Assembly: GCA_032622095.1 (NCBI GenBank)
Contig: CP136066.1
Location: forward strand, 155,829,152-155,893,151
Direction of reading: 5' to 3'
Length of the DNA: 64,000 nt
Origin: Siphonodentalium dalli
Lineage: Eukaryota > Mollusca > Scaphopoda > Gadilida > Siphonodentaliidae
Made by a program: the position numbers and the translations under genes. The notes below the pieces were generated by a model that saw only the letters and a program-made list of their open reading frames with translations, made no database searches and had not been told where the DNA came from. This document shows positions 1-11,297 of this stretch, piece after piece; position 1 is the stretch's first letter; each line of letters starts with the position of its first letter.

Positions 1-61
1 TCTAATGTATTTGCAACTCATAAAACACGCCGGCGTTATATTCACAGATTGTTATACACAC

Positions 62-114
62 CTCATGCTCGTTGGCTGTTCCACTTTCTCGCTCTTGGCA
101 GCATCAACAGTCAT
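62..114 (-). CDS. Exon of the unidentified left-hand gene, last one visible
   Basis: Lies between CTTTTTTTCAG and ATGAG|GTGTGT. In phase 0 it encodes MTVDAAKSEKVEQPTSM and ends with two bases of a codon, so at least one more exon must lie to the left of the window. The phase agrees with the exon at 775-920. Confidence 0.6.
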
Positions 115-774
115 CTGAAAAAAAGATGAAATTTAGAAATTATAATCTTTGAAAAGGTATTACGATTGCATTATAAAATCAATTGGATTATTCCGTTTGT
201 CGCAAATGCCGAATATTATGAAGTAAGTATAAATTGTACTATTAGTATTAATTATTTCTATTACTAAATACGCATTGACGAGTAGTTATCCTTATGAATT
301 GTTCAGATAATAGGTCCCACAAACGACGGTCCAACAAACGACGGTCCCACAAACGACGGTCCAACAAACGTCGTTTGTTGATCTTATTAATCTGAACATT
401 TCCCCACAAAAGACCATGAATACTTCTGCACTTGTATTATCTTTTCGTCATACTGTCGTCTGCTAAATGTTGCTGAACACAGAACACCCTCCATATGAAT
501 AATATACAATTTCTTTTATTTACTCTTAGTTTGAGAATCCACAGAACAGGTTAAGATACAGAACATGAAACATAAATTCTAGACATGAAGTGTCGCTTTT
601 TGGCTATCAACTAGATACACCTGACAAATAAAAAAAACTGGCAAGTTCCATGTACGTTAATTCATAAGTAATCAATCATACGGGGTTTCGATTTCAAACG
701 CCGAACCATCATCTCATATTTGATGAATATTTGAACATATCTGAAGTTTTAAATTACATTGTGTTATCAATTAC
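115..774 (-). other. Intron of the left-hand gene with a family-V repeat
   Basis: Non-coding between two exons. It contains a family-V element (about 265-520) whose centre has four 15-bp units (GGTCCMACAAACGAC) at about 312-371 facing TCGTTTGTTG. The rest is AT-rich with nothing further recognised. Confidence 0.5.
265..520. repeat. Family V palindromic element, copy 1
   Basis: Recognised by GCATTGACGAGTAGTT, then GTTCAGATAATAGG opposite CTTATTAATCTGAAC, and the distal block GAACACCCTCCATATGAAT. Related copies lie near 9.3, 33.9, 49.6, 55.2 and 59.4 kb. This copy has a 15-bp tandem repeat at its centre. Confidence 0.55.
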
Positions 775-920
775 CTGTTGTCGATTGCGGCGTCGCTTCG
801 TGAGACGTAACTTGAGACAATTGAGCATGTTCTTTGGGTCGAAATCGTTCTTCATCTCCCAGAAGCCTTCACTTGACGTTGCTGACGATTTGCTTCCAGA
901 CGTGTGGTCTGATTGCTGGT
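775..920 (-). CDS. Exon of the unidentified left-hand gene, basic C-terminal part
   Basis: Acceptor CTTTCTTCCACAG, donor CAACAG|GTAATT. Encodes QQSDHTSGSKSSATSSEGFW, then EMKNDFDPKNMLNCLKLRLT and KRRRNRQQ. A Ser-rich stretch leads into an aromatic/acidic segment, a predicted amphipathic helix and a strong basic cluster resembling a nuclear localisation signal. It is the most family-like part of the protein and the best query for identification. Ends in phase 0. Confidence 0.7.
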
Positions 921-1206
921 CTGTGGAAGAAAGGATAGTCACGTGATAAATCAGCTGAACATCTGGGCACATGAAAGCAATGTTCTAAAAAGGCCCATAG
1001 CTATTGCATAATGTTTTAACTATTTCCAATTCTTGGAAGTAACACTCGAACACTCTTAGAAGTAAATACATTTAATTGTTATATGCCATGTCTATAATAT
1101 TAATCGAAATTGATATAAATAAAGTGGATTGTATTTAGTGATTTAATTTAGCTTTGTATCCTTGCATCCAACTCGATAAAGCATTACAGGAGACTGTGAG
1201 ACTAAC

Positions 1207-1285
1207 CTGCTGAGGTAATGCTGGTCGCCTTTGTTGTTATGGACGCCCCGTCGTTGACACGAGTATACTCCCCTTGAAGTAAGTT
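1207..1285 (-). CDS. Exon of the unidentified left-hand gene
   Basis: Acceptor TTCTTCTTTGCAG, donor GCAG|GTTAGT. Read in phase 0 from the large exon it encodes NLLQGEYTRVNDGASITTKA, then TSITSA, and ends with one base that pairs with the AC of the next exon to make Asp. Polar sequence, no known motif. Confidence 0.65.
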
Positions 1286-1986
1286 CTGCAAAGAAGAATA
1301 GGAGATTAGAAGAAATAAACACGATGAACTATTCAAATAGTGAAAAAACTGACTCAACTGACTTCATATTTCACGCCCAATTCTGGTGTATGTTCGGCCT
1401 CTATTTCCATTTTTAGCAATGCATGACTTTGTAGTACATCGATATTATTATATTATATGATGATGGTTAAAATGTAATGATACCAAAGACTATGAAGAAA
1501 TATTACTAACTTTTAAGGTGAAAATGGAATTTTGACACACTGTTGTAGATTTCTATGATAATGCGACTGCAAGCTGTGTAATGTTTGTGATGGACCAAAC
1601 AACTGTTGACAACATCAACAAGGATATAAAGGAATATTAAACATATAGAAACACAGAGAAAAGCTTAAGTGCAAAAACTAAGGCTGTTTCATTGACTTCG
1701 GGCGCCCGAACAATCTTAAAACAGTTGATGTTATAAAACAGATATGTATTAGTATCCAAGGAAACCCACGAAATACATCTCGTGTTTTTTTTGGTGATTG
1801 ACTAAAGAATTTTCAAACAAAACATGAGTGTGTGCGGGGAATGGCCCGAATGGAAGAACATTAAATTTACGTTGACAGAAACTAATTAAAAATCAGTAGT
1901 ATTTAACCCTGAATCAGACAAGAGAAACCACATATCATGGTTCTAATTCCTGTATATCATGACATATTTTATACAGAATATTATAC
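1286..1986 (-). other. Intron of the left-hand gene, no feature seen
   Basis: AT-rich sequence between the large exon and the 79-bp exon. I see no repeat family or coding signal here. Confidence 0.4.
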
Positions 1987-3240
1987 CTTATTCGGGATGG
2001 GACCTTCCAGCTTGCCGTATGCAACCGATACGTCACTATTCGGAAGACAGGCACAGCTGATCTTTGGCTTCTTTTCTGTTGATGTGACATCGTCGAGTAG
2101 TTTCGCTTTCTTGTTGCGTTTGATGAGGCTGACGATTGGTGTGGTGCGTCGGATGCCGAAAAGAGACTTCGGTTGGGAGACATCATTATCTGGTGCCGGT
2201 CGATGATCGTTGATAGGGAGAGCATCTTGTTTGATCATTGACGGTGGTGATGTACGGGGACCGGACACTCTATGACGAACAGAGGGCGGAGCTTTGCACA
2301 TCGGAGAACTGCTGAACAACGGCTTAGTCTTCAGTTCGTGGACAACAGGTGGTGCTGACGTGAAAGCAGATGCAGGCCTCTTGGTGGGCTGGATCATTCC
2401 CGTTACTTGGAAGTTGTCTGGGCGATGTTGGTGGCTGCTGTCGGTAGACGCCGATGTAGACATGGGAGTAGTGCCACCAGTCAAGACAGAAGAGCGGTCG
2501 TCGTCTGCACCTACAGGAGAAACTCTCGCAGTCACGTGCCACGAGTCTCTGGTTTGCTGACTGTTGTCGTTGAGGCCGAAGTTCTTGTGGTCGTCGTAGT
2601 AGTGTTGAACCTGCGTGGCTAGGTCTGGTTTGTAGTGTTGATACCCATGTGAGGAGGATCGGTCAGTTGTTGTCTGGGTTGTCGCACTCGGACCGTAGTT
2701 AGTTGTCGCTACCATCAATCGCGGTGTTGTAGCAGTTGGAGGTTGTGGCTTTGTCAAGTTGAACTGGTTGTAGTTGGAGGTCAGTTGTGTATCTCTGGCA
2801 TTTCTACGTGGCGGCTTTCTTGGTCGCTCATTCTTCGCCATCATCAGCTGGTGTTCGTAGTAGCGTTCTTTGTTGTTGGAGTTGACTGTCTGCACGTAGT
2901 TCTGCTGCTGCAGAGAGCTGACCTGTTGCTGTAGCTGTTGTAGCTGGGCGCACATCTGATGGTACTGTGGTTCGGCGTTGATGCGTGGCATCGTTGGTTG
3001 TTGAATACCCATGTGAGGATACGCTGCCATGGGAATGGAAGAGTTGAATGGCTGTAGTGGCGTGGTCGTTGGGTCACGTTGTTGCTTGTTAGTGTCGCAG
3101 TAGAGAGGCATGTAGGAGAACGGTTGTGACGCATTCGCGGGGAGGTTGGTTGCATTGCCGACATAACCAGCGATGGAGCGCAGATCTGCAGACCCACCGA
3201 GCCCTAAATTTGTTGTCCATCCGTCGCCATCGAGCAAATT
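1987..3240 (-). CDS. Large exon of an unidentified gene, 418 codons
   Basis: Starts AATTTGCTCGATGG after the acceptor TTATTGCTTCCAG and ends CCGAATAAG before GTATAA: exactly 418 codons, phase 0 at both ends. Not recognised. The product is Gln/Ser/Thr/Pro/Asn-rich and probably disordered. A short Gln-rich coiled coil (CAQLQQLQQQVSSLQQQ) lies at about residues 97-113 of the exon, with a basic run (RPRKPPRRNAR) at 139-149 and a second basic cluster (IKRNKKAKLL) near the end. Reading on past the donor gives only Val then a stop, so this could also be a terminal exon. I prefer splicing because the three exons to its left continue in phase. The basic clusters would fit a nuclear or cytoskeletal protein, but no function is claimed. 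Confidence 0.75.
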
Positions 3241-4429
3241 CTGGAAGCAATAACATAATATGAATGCAAGATATATTAAATTAACCTCGTGTTGGATTTG
3301 ACCTAGGTGAATAAGAGCAATTAATGTCACCGCGTTCGTGTTGTGAGGGAGACTTGTTTTGATTCAACCATCCTTGTAAAGGGTTGCATTTTTTCTAATT
3401 ATCACGATTTCTGAACATTGTAATTAATACTACGCCAGCTAATCAAATTTTTATATATAAGTCAGTGCCTGACTTTGGCTTCGAAGTTCACATAGGGTGA
3501 AATAACTAAGCCGGGTCTACATATGGGACCTGGCCATGGGGAAAGCGGGCTGTTGATAACAATCGCCTAATACGAGAAACAACTTGTATGTTCATGCCCA
3601 GGGGCACCAACAGCCAAAAACATTGTTTCATTTTTGTTCAAATACGCATAATCAGTTGGGCGTGACAGAAAAATAAATTATATGCACGTGTTTGGTTTGG
3701 TTTATTGAGGGTTATCGTCATTTCAGAGGCATGGTGCAGATCGCACCGGGAATGTTACCGGGAAATTATTACACTGCACGTAGAAACTACCGACACCCAA
3801 AAAGTATGCACATTATCATTCTCGTTTGCGTCGGAATGTATCAAAATATGTAACACCACAGATTTGAGAGGTAATTAGCGTGGGGGGGGGGTGCTGTTCT
3901 CGTAAAATTACAAAGATATCGATATTCTAGGATCCAAATGAAGAATAGATTTAGAAACCATTAAAAATGCCATGTCATATTTGACACCATAAAAACATGT
4001 ACGTTTTCTATACCAGAAATAATTACACCGGACCCATGCATGAGCCAATTAACAGGAAGTTTGCGTGCCAGCTATCGACCTTCAAAGGGAAGTCTTAGCG
4101 CATTTTGATTTTTTTGTCAGCCTAGCAAAATTTCCAATGATTGTCACTTATAAGCAGCGTCAATGCTGCCGTCGCACAAGAACGGTAAATTTATAATAAA
4201 GAGCGTTCTCAATTGTGAGCTTTTGTAATCGCTTTTGGACGTATTACTTTTGGATGAATTGCGAATTATTTTAGAGATGCTTCTGCCACCTGAATAACAA
4301 TAATTTCAAGTATTTTTTCAGTATTCTGTTGGACATTAAGCTGGATATTGGCTTAGTAAATATTGTCGAATTTTGTGTCAAATCGGACCGGGCATCTTTA
4401 ACTAGTTCATACCGAGAGTCTAACATTCA

Positions 4430-4680
4430 TAGATATAAACCGCATTTAGTTTTTGGAATGTACCATCAACCCGTAGAAAAGTATTTATCGACCTATTTCG
4501 AAACCGGGAAACATTCAAAACCGAATACCATTAGACCCTCGTGTGGCTTTAATGTTTATACATGGTTTTTCCTCGATTGAAGATGCATAATCCGAATTAA
4601 TGCTGCCAAAATGACCATTTCTTTGGCTTCGGGGTGAACAATATTTTATTCGAGTCGAGGAACCCACCAGTCAACCAGTC
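4430..4680. repeat. Family E dispersed repeat, partial copy
   Basis: Shares TATTTATCGACCTATTTCG, TTAGACCCTCGTGTGGC, ATGACCATTTCTTTGGCTTC and TTCGAGTCGAGGAACCCACC with 6690-6925. No long open frame; probably a decayed non-autonomous element. Confidence 0.6.
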
Positions 4681-5024
4681 GTTTTCTAGAACACTACGAA
4701 TACTGATTGAAGACAGGTCTGTTGAACTAAATATTTGTTCCACATGACTATATTTTAGGGATTATCTGACTTAGCCATTTTCTAAGAAGGGCCTATTAAA
4801 CCGACTCCGTCGCATCGTATAGGGCGAATACATGATAATAAATGCCGATGTTAATGGCGATAATTGGTTGTGTTTCTTGTATATATGTAATGTGCTTGAT
4901 CACTTGTAAATATAAATTTCACATGTAAACTCATTCATATATTTTATCTCAAATACTGTATGCATATGTACGGTTTTTATTGAGATTAAACAAATTCAAC
5001 TCCTGAAATTCGGGCGGCATTGAT

Positions 5025-5211
5025 TTAACCCTTCCATGACTGGAGCTTCCTGTAGTTTTACGAAATCCCTGTGCCAATGCGTTCTCTTAAATATGCTAGT
5101 CTCCTCTTATATGTGAGAGGCTCCCTATGTGATACTCACATATATAAGAGAATACACTGGTACAGGCTATTTAATGCTGCACCAGTGCAGATCCCGTCGT
5201 GATATGATTAA
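5025..5211. mobile_element. Family A twin-hairpin element, internally deleted copy
   Basis: TTAA at both edges; left end CCCTTCCATGACTGGAGC, right end CAGATCCCGTCGTGATATGA. Only one complete hairpin arm pair survives. Confidence 0.65.
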
Positions 5212-5560
5212 AGTTTTATTTATTATGAACTGTTCTGGTCGTAAAACTGATAAATTGATATTATTTATTCTACTAACTTCGCCGAAAATCTCAAGCAAAT
5301 CGACCACACCACTCCATAGAAAACATCGTCTGAACTACGCTCAATTGTAAATATTTACTTCTCGATCCGGGACGCAAGAACATCGATAAACTAATGAAAA
5401 TGAACCACCGAGAGTAAGATATAATAATGACAGTGCGTGTTGTCAATTTGGATATAATATGTGTGAAACAAATACTTTGTGCAAGATTATTCTCCATTTC
5501 TATTTGATCACCATACCGGAGTGTATAACATGCATCACTTTAAGCTTTTCGAAGTCATCG
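5212..5560. repeat. Family U dispersed repeat, copy 1
   Basis: Shares AAATCGACCACACCACTCCA, TAGAAAAC, AAATATTTACTTCTCGA and AAGATTATTCTCCATTTCTA with 19190-19560, and more weakly with 7900-8075 (opposite orientation) and 37330-37640. Confidence 0.55.
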
Positions 5561-6419
5561 AAGTAAGTGATTGTTGGAAATCATGAGCCAAAAATTGGTC
5601 AAGATATGAGAATCTCTGTTGATAAAACTTCCTAACAAAACTCTACTAAAATGATATAACGCTGGGTGATCACAGTAACTTTCCTATGCACTCAACATTT
5701 AATTATCGATCTACACTCAATTTTTGTTGGTTCGATTTTTATCTATCAGCTATATGCTCACCATTTTCCGTGAACATTTCGGGTTAATTGCCAAGAATAT
5801 CACTCCCATTCGGCGGCGATTCGCGATGAATGTGTGGAGCTGCGCGCGTGATATGGATCAATAGATGACTAAGCCATTTGACGTGTCAGCCCATCTCAAG
5901 CTGACGTGGGGAAACACGTGTCGATATCAGCTCAACATTATACGCCCAGTTCAGAGAAATCACGTTTAAATCAAAGGTCGGCACCGTCACAATAGAGTTT
6001 TACGATCTTCGTCGAGATAAATAAAAAGTTTCAATGATGCCAGATGACACGATGTAACTTCTGGTTAAGTGGTCGTGCTAATTTGCTATGCAGTTAGAGA
6101 TCCTAATGAATCGCCATGCTGCAGGTGGGGCAGGATGACGCAATACCATTAATTGTTGTTTCTATAAAGTTGTCATTTTCACTGTGTTTGGCGGTTAATC
6201 TGAGCTAGCTGTTTGAGAAAAAAGCTAATCCATATATGCATAACACATTCCAAGAATGTACATAGTTTTAAAATATTTCAATAATGGCTGCACTTGTGTT
6301 TTCCAAAACGGCAGGAATAGACATTTGGATTATGGTTGGTTTGCAAAAACTAACACAGCCATTATAAACCATTTTTTAAATATTAATGTTTTTTAAACGG
6401 ACATTTGAGCTTCCAATTT

Positions 6420-6925
6420 ATGTCTACCTAATTTGGGGGAGATATATGATAGGTTGACAAATACACAAAATATTGATATACCCGCTTCATAATCTATGAA
6501 AAATGCTGTCCATGGTAACAGCCATTTTCCGCGCAGAAGTGAATAAACGCTCTTTATCTCTACCATATCAGGAATAGACTAACACGTGACGCTCTTTTCT
6601 GGCCGATGCCGTGCACATGGCTTTTGTTTGTTTGGAACCCAAACACCGTGTTCAAAGTGGTATTGTTATGACTTCATTTCGTCTTTCTGTGAGATAAAAT
6701 GCCCGTAGAAAAGAAGCATGAATATTTATCGACCTATTTCGATAGCAGGAAAAATTCAAAAGCGAATATTATTAGACCGTCTTGTGGCGTTAATGTTTAT
6801 AGATGTTTTTCCTCAATTAAAGATGCATACTCCGAAATAACGCTGTCAAATGACCATTTCTTTGGCTTCGGGGTTGAAAAATGTTTGATTCGAGTCGAGG
6901 AACCCACCCTTCAAACCTCAGAGTG
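6420..6925. repeat. Family E dispersed repeat, fuller copy
   Basis: Includes the GTCCATGGTAACAGCCATTT and GTTTGTTTGGAACCCAAACA blocks shared in reverse orientation with 8765-9140 and 12530-12800, followed by the part shared with 4430-4680. Confidence 0.6.
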
Positions 6926-7277
6926 ATCGGATATCGATTTTTGAAATTTGTTATTTCTCGAAATGTTTATTAATGTCGTCAAACCGATTGTCTCGGACAA
7001 ACTTGCGGATGAAGATAGATAACTCTAAAAAATCAAGTGGTAATACGAGCAAATTTCGAGATACGAAAGTGATAATTAATACGGCCATATTTGATAAATT
7101 ACACGTTTTGGGAAATTTTATACCATAGTTGACAGCGGTTAGCATTATTTTGTTGTAATTAATCCATTTTGATAACAAAAGCGTATTTTGAAGAAATTTT
7201 ATTGTTGTGGTAACTTGATGACCGTCTGCACGGCCAGGGAGCGATATAAATATATTATAATTTCGACTCGTAATTTA

Positions 7278-7594
7278 AAGGGGTAGGCCTACTGTACTCT
7301 AAGTCCGGTTATTTATGGGACCATCTCTTATTATACTCAACAGAATATATATATATATATATATATATGTTACAAATGAATGAATTTGAGTCATGGGTGA
7401 GTGCAGGTGCAAAATATACTATTATGCTCTACGATGTAAACAATATGGTAATTATAATGAAAATGAGTTTATAACTCGAGTTATTAACTCATGTTCATGA
7501 AAATTACCATGTTGATGTATTTTGCACTCATACATGGCTCAAATTCATTCATTCATCCATAAATGGTCGGATTTAGTGTAAAATACCCCTTTTT
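7278..7594. mobile_element. Short element with imperfect inverted ends and an (AT)n tract
   Basis: The left end AAAGGGGTAGGCCTACTGTA and the right end GTGTAAAATACCCCTTTT are imperfectly inverted, and internal blocks (GGTTATTTATGGGACC against CCATAAATGGTCGGA) also pair. An (AT)n run is at about 7347-7368. A diverged partial copy occurs at 42715-42895. Confidence 0.5.
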
Positions 7595-7899
7595 AGATGG
7601 CAATGTGTTCGCCCTGGCGTGTTCCGCTGATCAAAATATGTCGATAAGATAAATGCGGGGAGTATATCCATAGCCTATAGACCATAAAAGCACAAGTAAC
7701 ATAACGCTCTTTATTTTTGTCACATGTTAGGAAAAGTTTAGCACGGAACGCTCTTTACTAGTAATATTACATGCCGACGAAAAATAATCGATGGTTTCTT
7801 CATAAGGTGATGAATTCCATGATTGCAATTTTATTTGAACACCGGATCAAATAAAAAGAAATAAATTACTGGGTACGGTAATCATGTGTGTGTTAGTTT

Positions 7900-8075
7900 A
7901 TCGCAGATAGTTTCGTCCCGAATCGAGATGTAAATATTTAAAATGATTGAGCGTAGTTCAGACACTGTTTTCTATGGAGTGGTATGGTCGATTTCTTTGA
8001 ACTTTTTGGCGATGGTAGTGGAATGCTATATTCCCCAGGTTGGCATATATAGCGACTGTGTGCCAACTTATCAAG
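7900..8075. repeat. Family U dispersed repeat, inverted partial copy
   Basis: TTTTCTATGGAGTGGTATGG and TCGATTTCTTTGAACTTTTT are the reverse complement of the corresponding part of 19190-19560. Confidence 0.5.
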
Positions 8076-8239
8076 TTCACGCATTCGAACAAGCCCATGC
8101 ATACTATGTCTTTAGTGATGCTGATGACAAGTATTTTTTAATTTTATTTTGGATGATAAGCTGAAGAAATTTCAAACGCTCTCATTGTGTGTCACCGTAA
8201 TGGGCATACTTATTCGATAGATAGTTTAAAATAACTCAC

Positions 8240-8254
8240 CTGTCTGCTGTTCAT
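8240..8254 (-). CDS. Possible first coding exon of the left-hand gene (start codon)
   Basis: ATGAACAGCAGACAG followed by GTGAGT. It encodes MNSRQ in phase 0, which would join directly to the large exon (NLLDGDGW). An in-frame TGA lies 51 bases upstream of the ATG, as expected for a 5' untranslated leader; the leader could start after the acceptor-like TTTCTTATAG or further upstream. Phase and a strong donor are the only evidence. Confidence 0.3.
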
Positions 8255-8764
8255 TGTTGTCCGTTTTAATACTATAAGAAATCGTGTTGATGCACCAAAT
8301 GACGTTCATGAAGCACAACATGGAAATGCATGGTGCTCCTGTTGGACTCATATAAATAGTGACGAGCTTATTGGTGTCTAATTGGAGAAACAACATCAAG
8401 CCAGAACATACCAATTCTCATCTCTCACGGGGCTACACCATTGGTCCAGTGGTGTGAGTGAAACCAAGAGTAAGCCGTTCGTGTTGTGACAGCAATGTTT
8501 CATCACTAACACCTTTCAGTGTTGGACAGTGACGGCACAGATATGTGATGACTGCGTTTAGTTCGGTCTGTAATAACGCTCTCACTGATTTCTAGCCGAC
8601 TGAAATCCGATTAGTAGGATTATACCCACCCGGTGTACTATTGGGGCAAGATTTAAAAAAAAAGAATATTATTATTTGATTAATTTACATTATCAAGGTG
8701 GAGAATTTCTCTAGTCAATATTGGGACAGATGATTTATTGCGGCGTTTTTTTTTTTTAGGTTAA

Positions 8765-9140
8765 AGTCATATATGGCGGTTTGCGCTCCAAAATGCACCT
8801 ATAATAATATTCGCTTTTTAAGTTGTCCCGCATCGAAATAGGACGATAAATACTCGAACTACCTTTCTGCGGGTATTATATGTCACAGAAAGACGCATTG
8901 AAGTCATAAAACAAAAATACAACACTGAACGCGGTGTTTGGGTTCCAAACAAACAACAGCTACGTGCATGATGTGGAACAATAACGAGCGTTTTTTAATG
9001 TTATAATCCTGATATTGTAACTTTAGAGCGTTTCTTTCACTTCTGCGCGAAAACTTGAAAAAATGGCTGTGACCATGGTAAGTATTTTTAAGAGCATATG
9101 AACCGATATATCAATATTTCACGTATTTGTCAACGTATGT
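8765..9140. repeat. Family E dispersed repeat, opposite orientation
   Basis: GCATCGAAATAGGACGATAA, TATATGTCACAGAAAGACGC and GGTTCCAAACAAACAACAGC are the reverse complement of the 6420-6800 copy. Confidence 0.6.
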
Positions 9141-9239
9141 TATACCTCATCCCAAATTACGAGGAAAACAATAATTATTGGAAGCTAGAATGAGCCCTGT
9201 TTGTTTAAACCACTGTAATCGATTTGTTCAAAATGTAAA

Positions 9240-9480
9240 CTTTAACCCTTTGTATACTAAATACTCATTGATAAATGTTTGGATAATCGATTTGTTGAAA
9301 TTATTATCTGAACATTTCGCACCACTGAATGAATAGGAATCATTATGCGCATTTATTATCTGTTCATCTGTTTGTCGTCTGTTTACAATTCCTTAACACC
9401 ACTCGAGATGCATAATAGACCATTCCAATGTTACTTTTCTATCTGATGGGAGTATCAATTTAGTAAAGAAAGTGTTAATA
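9240..9480. repeat. Family V element, copy 2
   Basis: TACTAAATACTCATTGATAA, then TTATTATCTGAACATTTC and GCATAATAGACCATTCCAAT, as in the other V copies; diverged and without a central minisatellite. Confidence 0.45.
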
Positions 9481-9984
9481 AGTCTTTTAGGATATAGATA
9501 ATGGCCGTTTCCATGGGTATGTTTAGTGTAAACATGTTTGATTGCAATCCTATAATACATGTAACATACATATGAACATTTAACAAAACAAATTGACAAT
9601 ATAGTATAGATAGGTGAATTGTAAATGGGATTAAACAAGCCAAGGGTATGTACATGCTGTTGAGTTGTGGGACTGCTTAGTATTCCTGCATCAAGTGCCA
9701 AAGGAGGAGGGCTTTTTATTAGTGTAAACACATTTTTATTTCCAAATCCAACATAACATAATATACAGATGATACAAATATGCAAAAAATAGAAGAGATA
9801 ATGTATGGAAATGAGGATCAGACAACAAGCCCGAGGGCTTATATGAAGTCTTCTCCTCTTTGGCGACATGCCCCTTCCCCAATACGTGAGGGAGGGGTAT
9901 CGATCAGACGGGAAAGCATAGAAATAATGTTTTTTTTAAAGGAGAAGTAAGTAAGTTTGAGTTAGGGATGGAAACAGGGGGAAG

Positions 9985-10125
9985 ATAGTGTTAGGGATAG
10001 GATAGGATATTTTATTTCAATATACACATATTAATGCATAATACATTTTACAAATATTATATTGTATATTTGAGGGGGGTGGCATAGTCAGACTAGACTG
10101 TCTTACTGCCACCCCCTAGGGATAG
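9985..10125 (-). mobile_element. LINE-like 3' end with (TATCC)n tail
   Basis: On minus it reads GGGTGGCAGTAAGACAG, a short hairpin with CTATGCCACCCCCC, then TGAAATAAAATATCCTATCC. A hairpin, an AATAAA-like stretch and a short tandem tail are typical of truncated LINE 3' ends; no reverse transcriptase remains. A similar tail ends 48060-48206. Confidence 0.45.
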
Positions 10126-10132
10126 CAGGAGG

Positions 10133-10173
10133 CAGAGAGAGAGAGAGCGAGAGAGAGCGAGAGCGAGAGCGAG

Positions 10174-10228
<55 letters not shown>
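10133..10228. repeat. (GA)n microsatellite with GAGC interruptions
   Basis: Near-pure GA dinucleotide run interrupted by GCGA units in its first half. Confidence 0.95.
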
Positions 10229-10231
<3 letters not shown>

Positions 10232-11231
10232 CAATGGGGTTCACTGTGAATATCGCTGCATTCTTCATGTGGAATCATTTCACGTATATACAGAAATCGC
10301 ATCCCTCTCCATTACGTGGAGAAGGGGGTCGGACGGGAAGGAATGGAAATATACATTCAATGGCAATGATGGTGTTGTGAGAGGCAGGGGGGGGGGGGGT
10401 CGAGAAGGAGAGAGAACGAATAATATATAGGAGGGAGGACGAGGAGAGAGTGGCGAAAAGAGAGGGAAGCGTCTACCTTGAATATATAAACAGTCCACGG
10501 GTGAGTTTTGTCGATAGACGGTGAGATTTGATTGTTGGATCGTCGGTGGTATATGTATACACTGTATAATTATAATACTATATATATATTAGGCTGTGTC
10601 AAGAGAATCTTTTTGTTATGATGAATGTCTGGGATGCATCGGGTATGTTTCAACTCAAATCTGAATAGTTTATATATTGGATAAATATCTCATGTTCATT
10701 TTTCTTCTGACAAAAAATGGACGACATTTTGGTAATGAGTTTAAGGCTCTTGCCACCAATACTAATATCATCAAAATTCAAAATATGAAAGTGCAAATAT
10801 TATATGAGGCTTTACATTATGTGGGCGGTCTTATTTACAGGTCACCACTGGAATGTGTCTAGTGACCAGAAATTTTCTCAACATCTGCTAATCAAATAAG
10901 GACTCATTTGTGGGACCAATGCCACCAATGAAGCTTGTGGATGGTACCCCAAGCTTTTCCACACATCCCGATATGATTGTGGCTTAATATACTTCTAAAA
11001 TGCGGCAACAATTGTGACGAAAATCAGCTCTTTTTGTATGACTGACGTCATTTTAAAGGCCCACTTAATTTTCGAACCCCCCCCCCCAGATAATTTTATA
11101 TAGCAATATTATATACCATTTCAAAGAGGAAGCTCCATAACATTGTATTATCAACTTATTCGGTGTAATAAACTGTGAACGTGTTGTTTTTGTTGAGATA
11201 CTGACTTGGTGTTCTGTGTTGAAGTATCATT

Positions 11232-11297
11232 ATTTCCAATGGAAGGGGAATAACTCTATATCTTAAGATATAGAGTTATTCCCCTTTCATTGGAAAT
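11232..11297. repeat. 66-bp near-perfect palindrome
   Basis: Two 33-bp arms meet with no spacer at TATCTTAAGATA; the outer sequence is ATTTCCAATGGAAGGGGAAT. Only one position differs between the arms. No duplicated flank was noted. Confidence 0.9.

Larger units (their letters stand above)
3241..8239 (-). other. Large intron or upstream region of the left-hand gene
   Basis: Holds two family-E copies, a family-A element, two family-U copies and an inverted-repeat element (7278-7594), each listed separately. The remainder is AT-rich single-copy-looking DNA with no convincing exon. If the ATG exon at 8240-8254 is wrong, the true upstream exon is somewhere here or further right. Confidence 0.4.

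Noticed and set aside
3241-3330. Extension of the 418-codon exon to an upstream ATG (30 more residues, MTLIALIHLGQIQ...)
   Set aside because: The added residues are hydrophobic and unlike the rest, and TTATTGCTTCCAG at 3241 is a clear acceptor; the extension is intron read-through.
9393-9869. 158-codon minus-strand frame
   Set aside because: It overlaps a family-V copy and LINE-like 3' sequence, has low-complexity hydrophobic residues and no recognisable domain.
10280-10498. Pro/Ser-rich minus-strand frame
   Set aside because: It is the translation of purine-rich low-complexity DNA next to the GA microsatellite.
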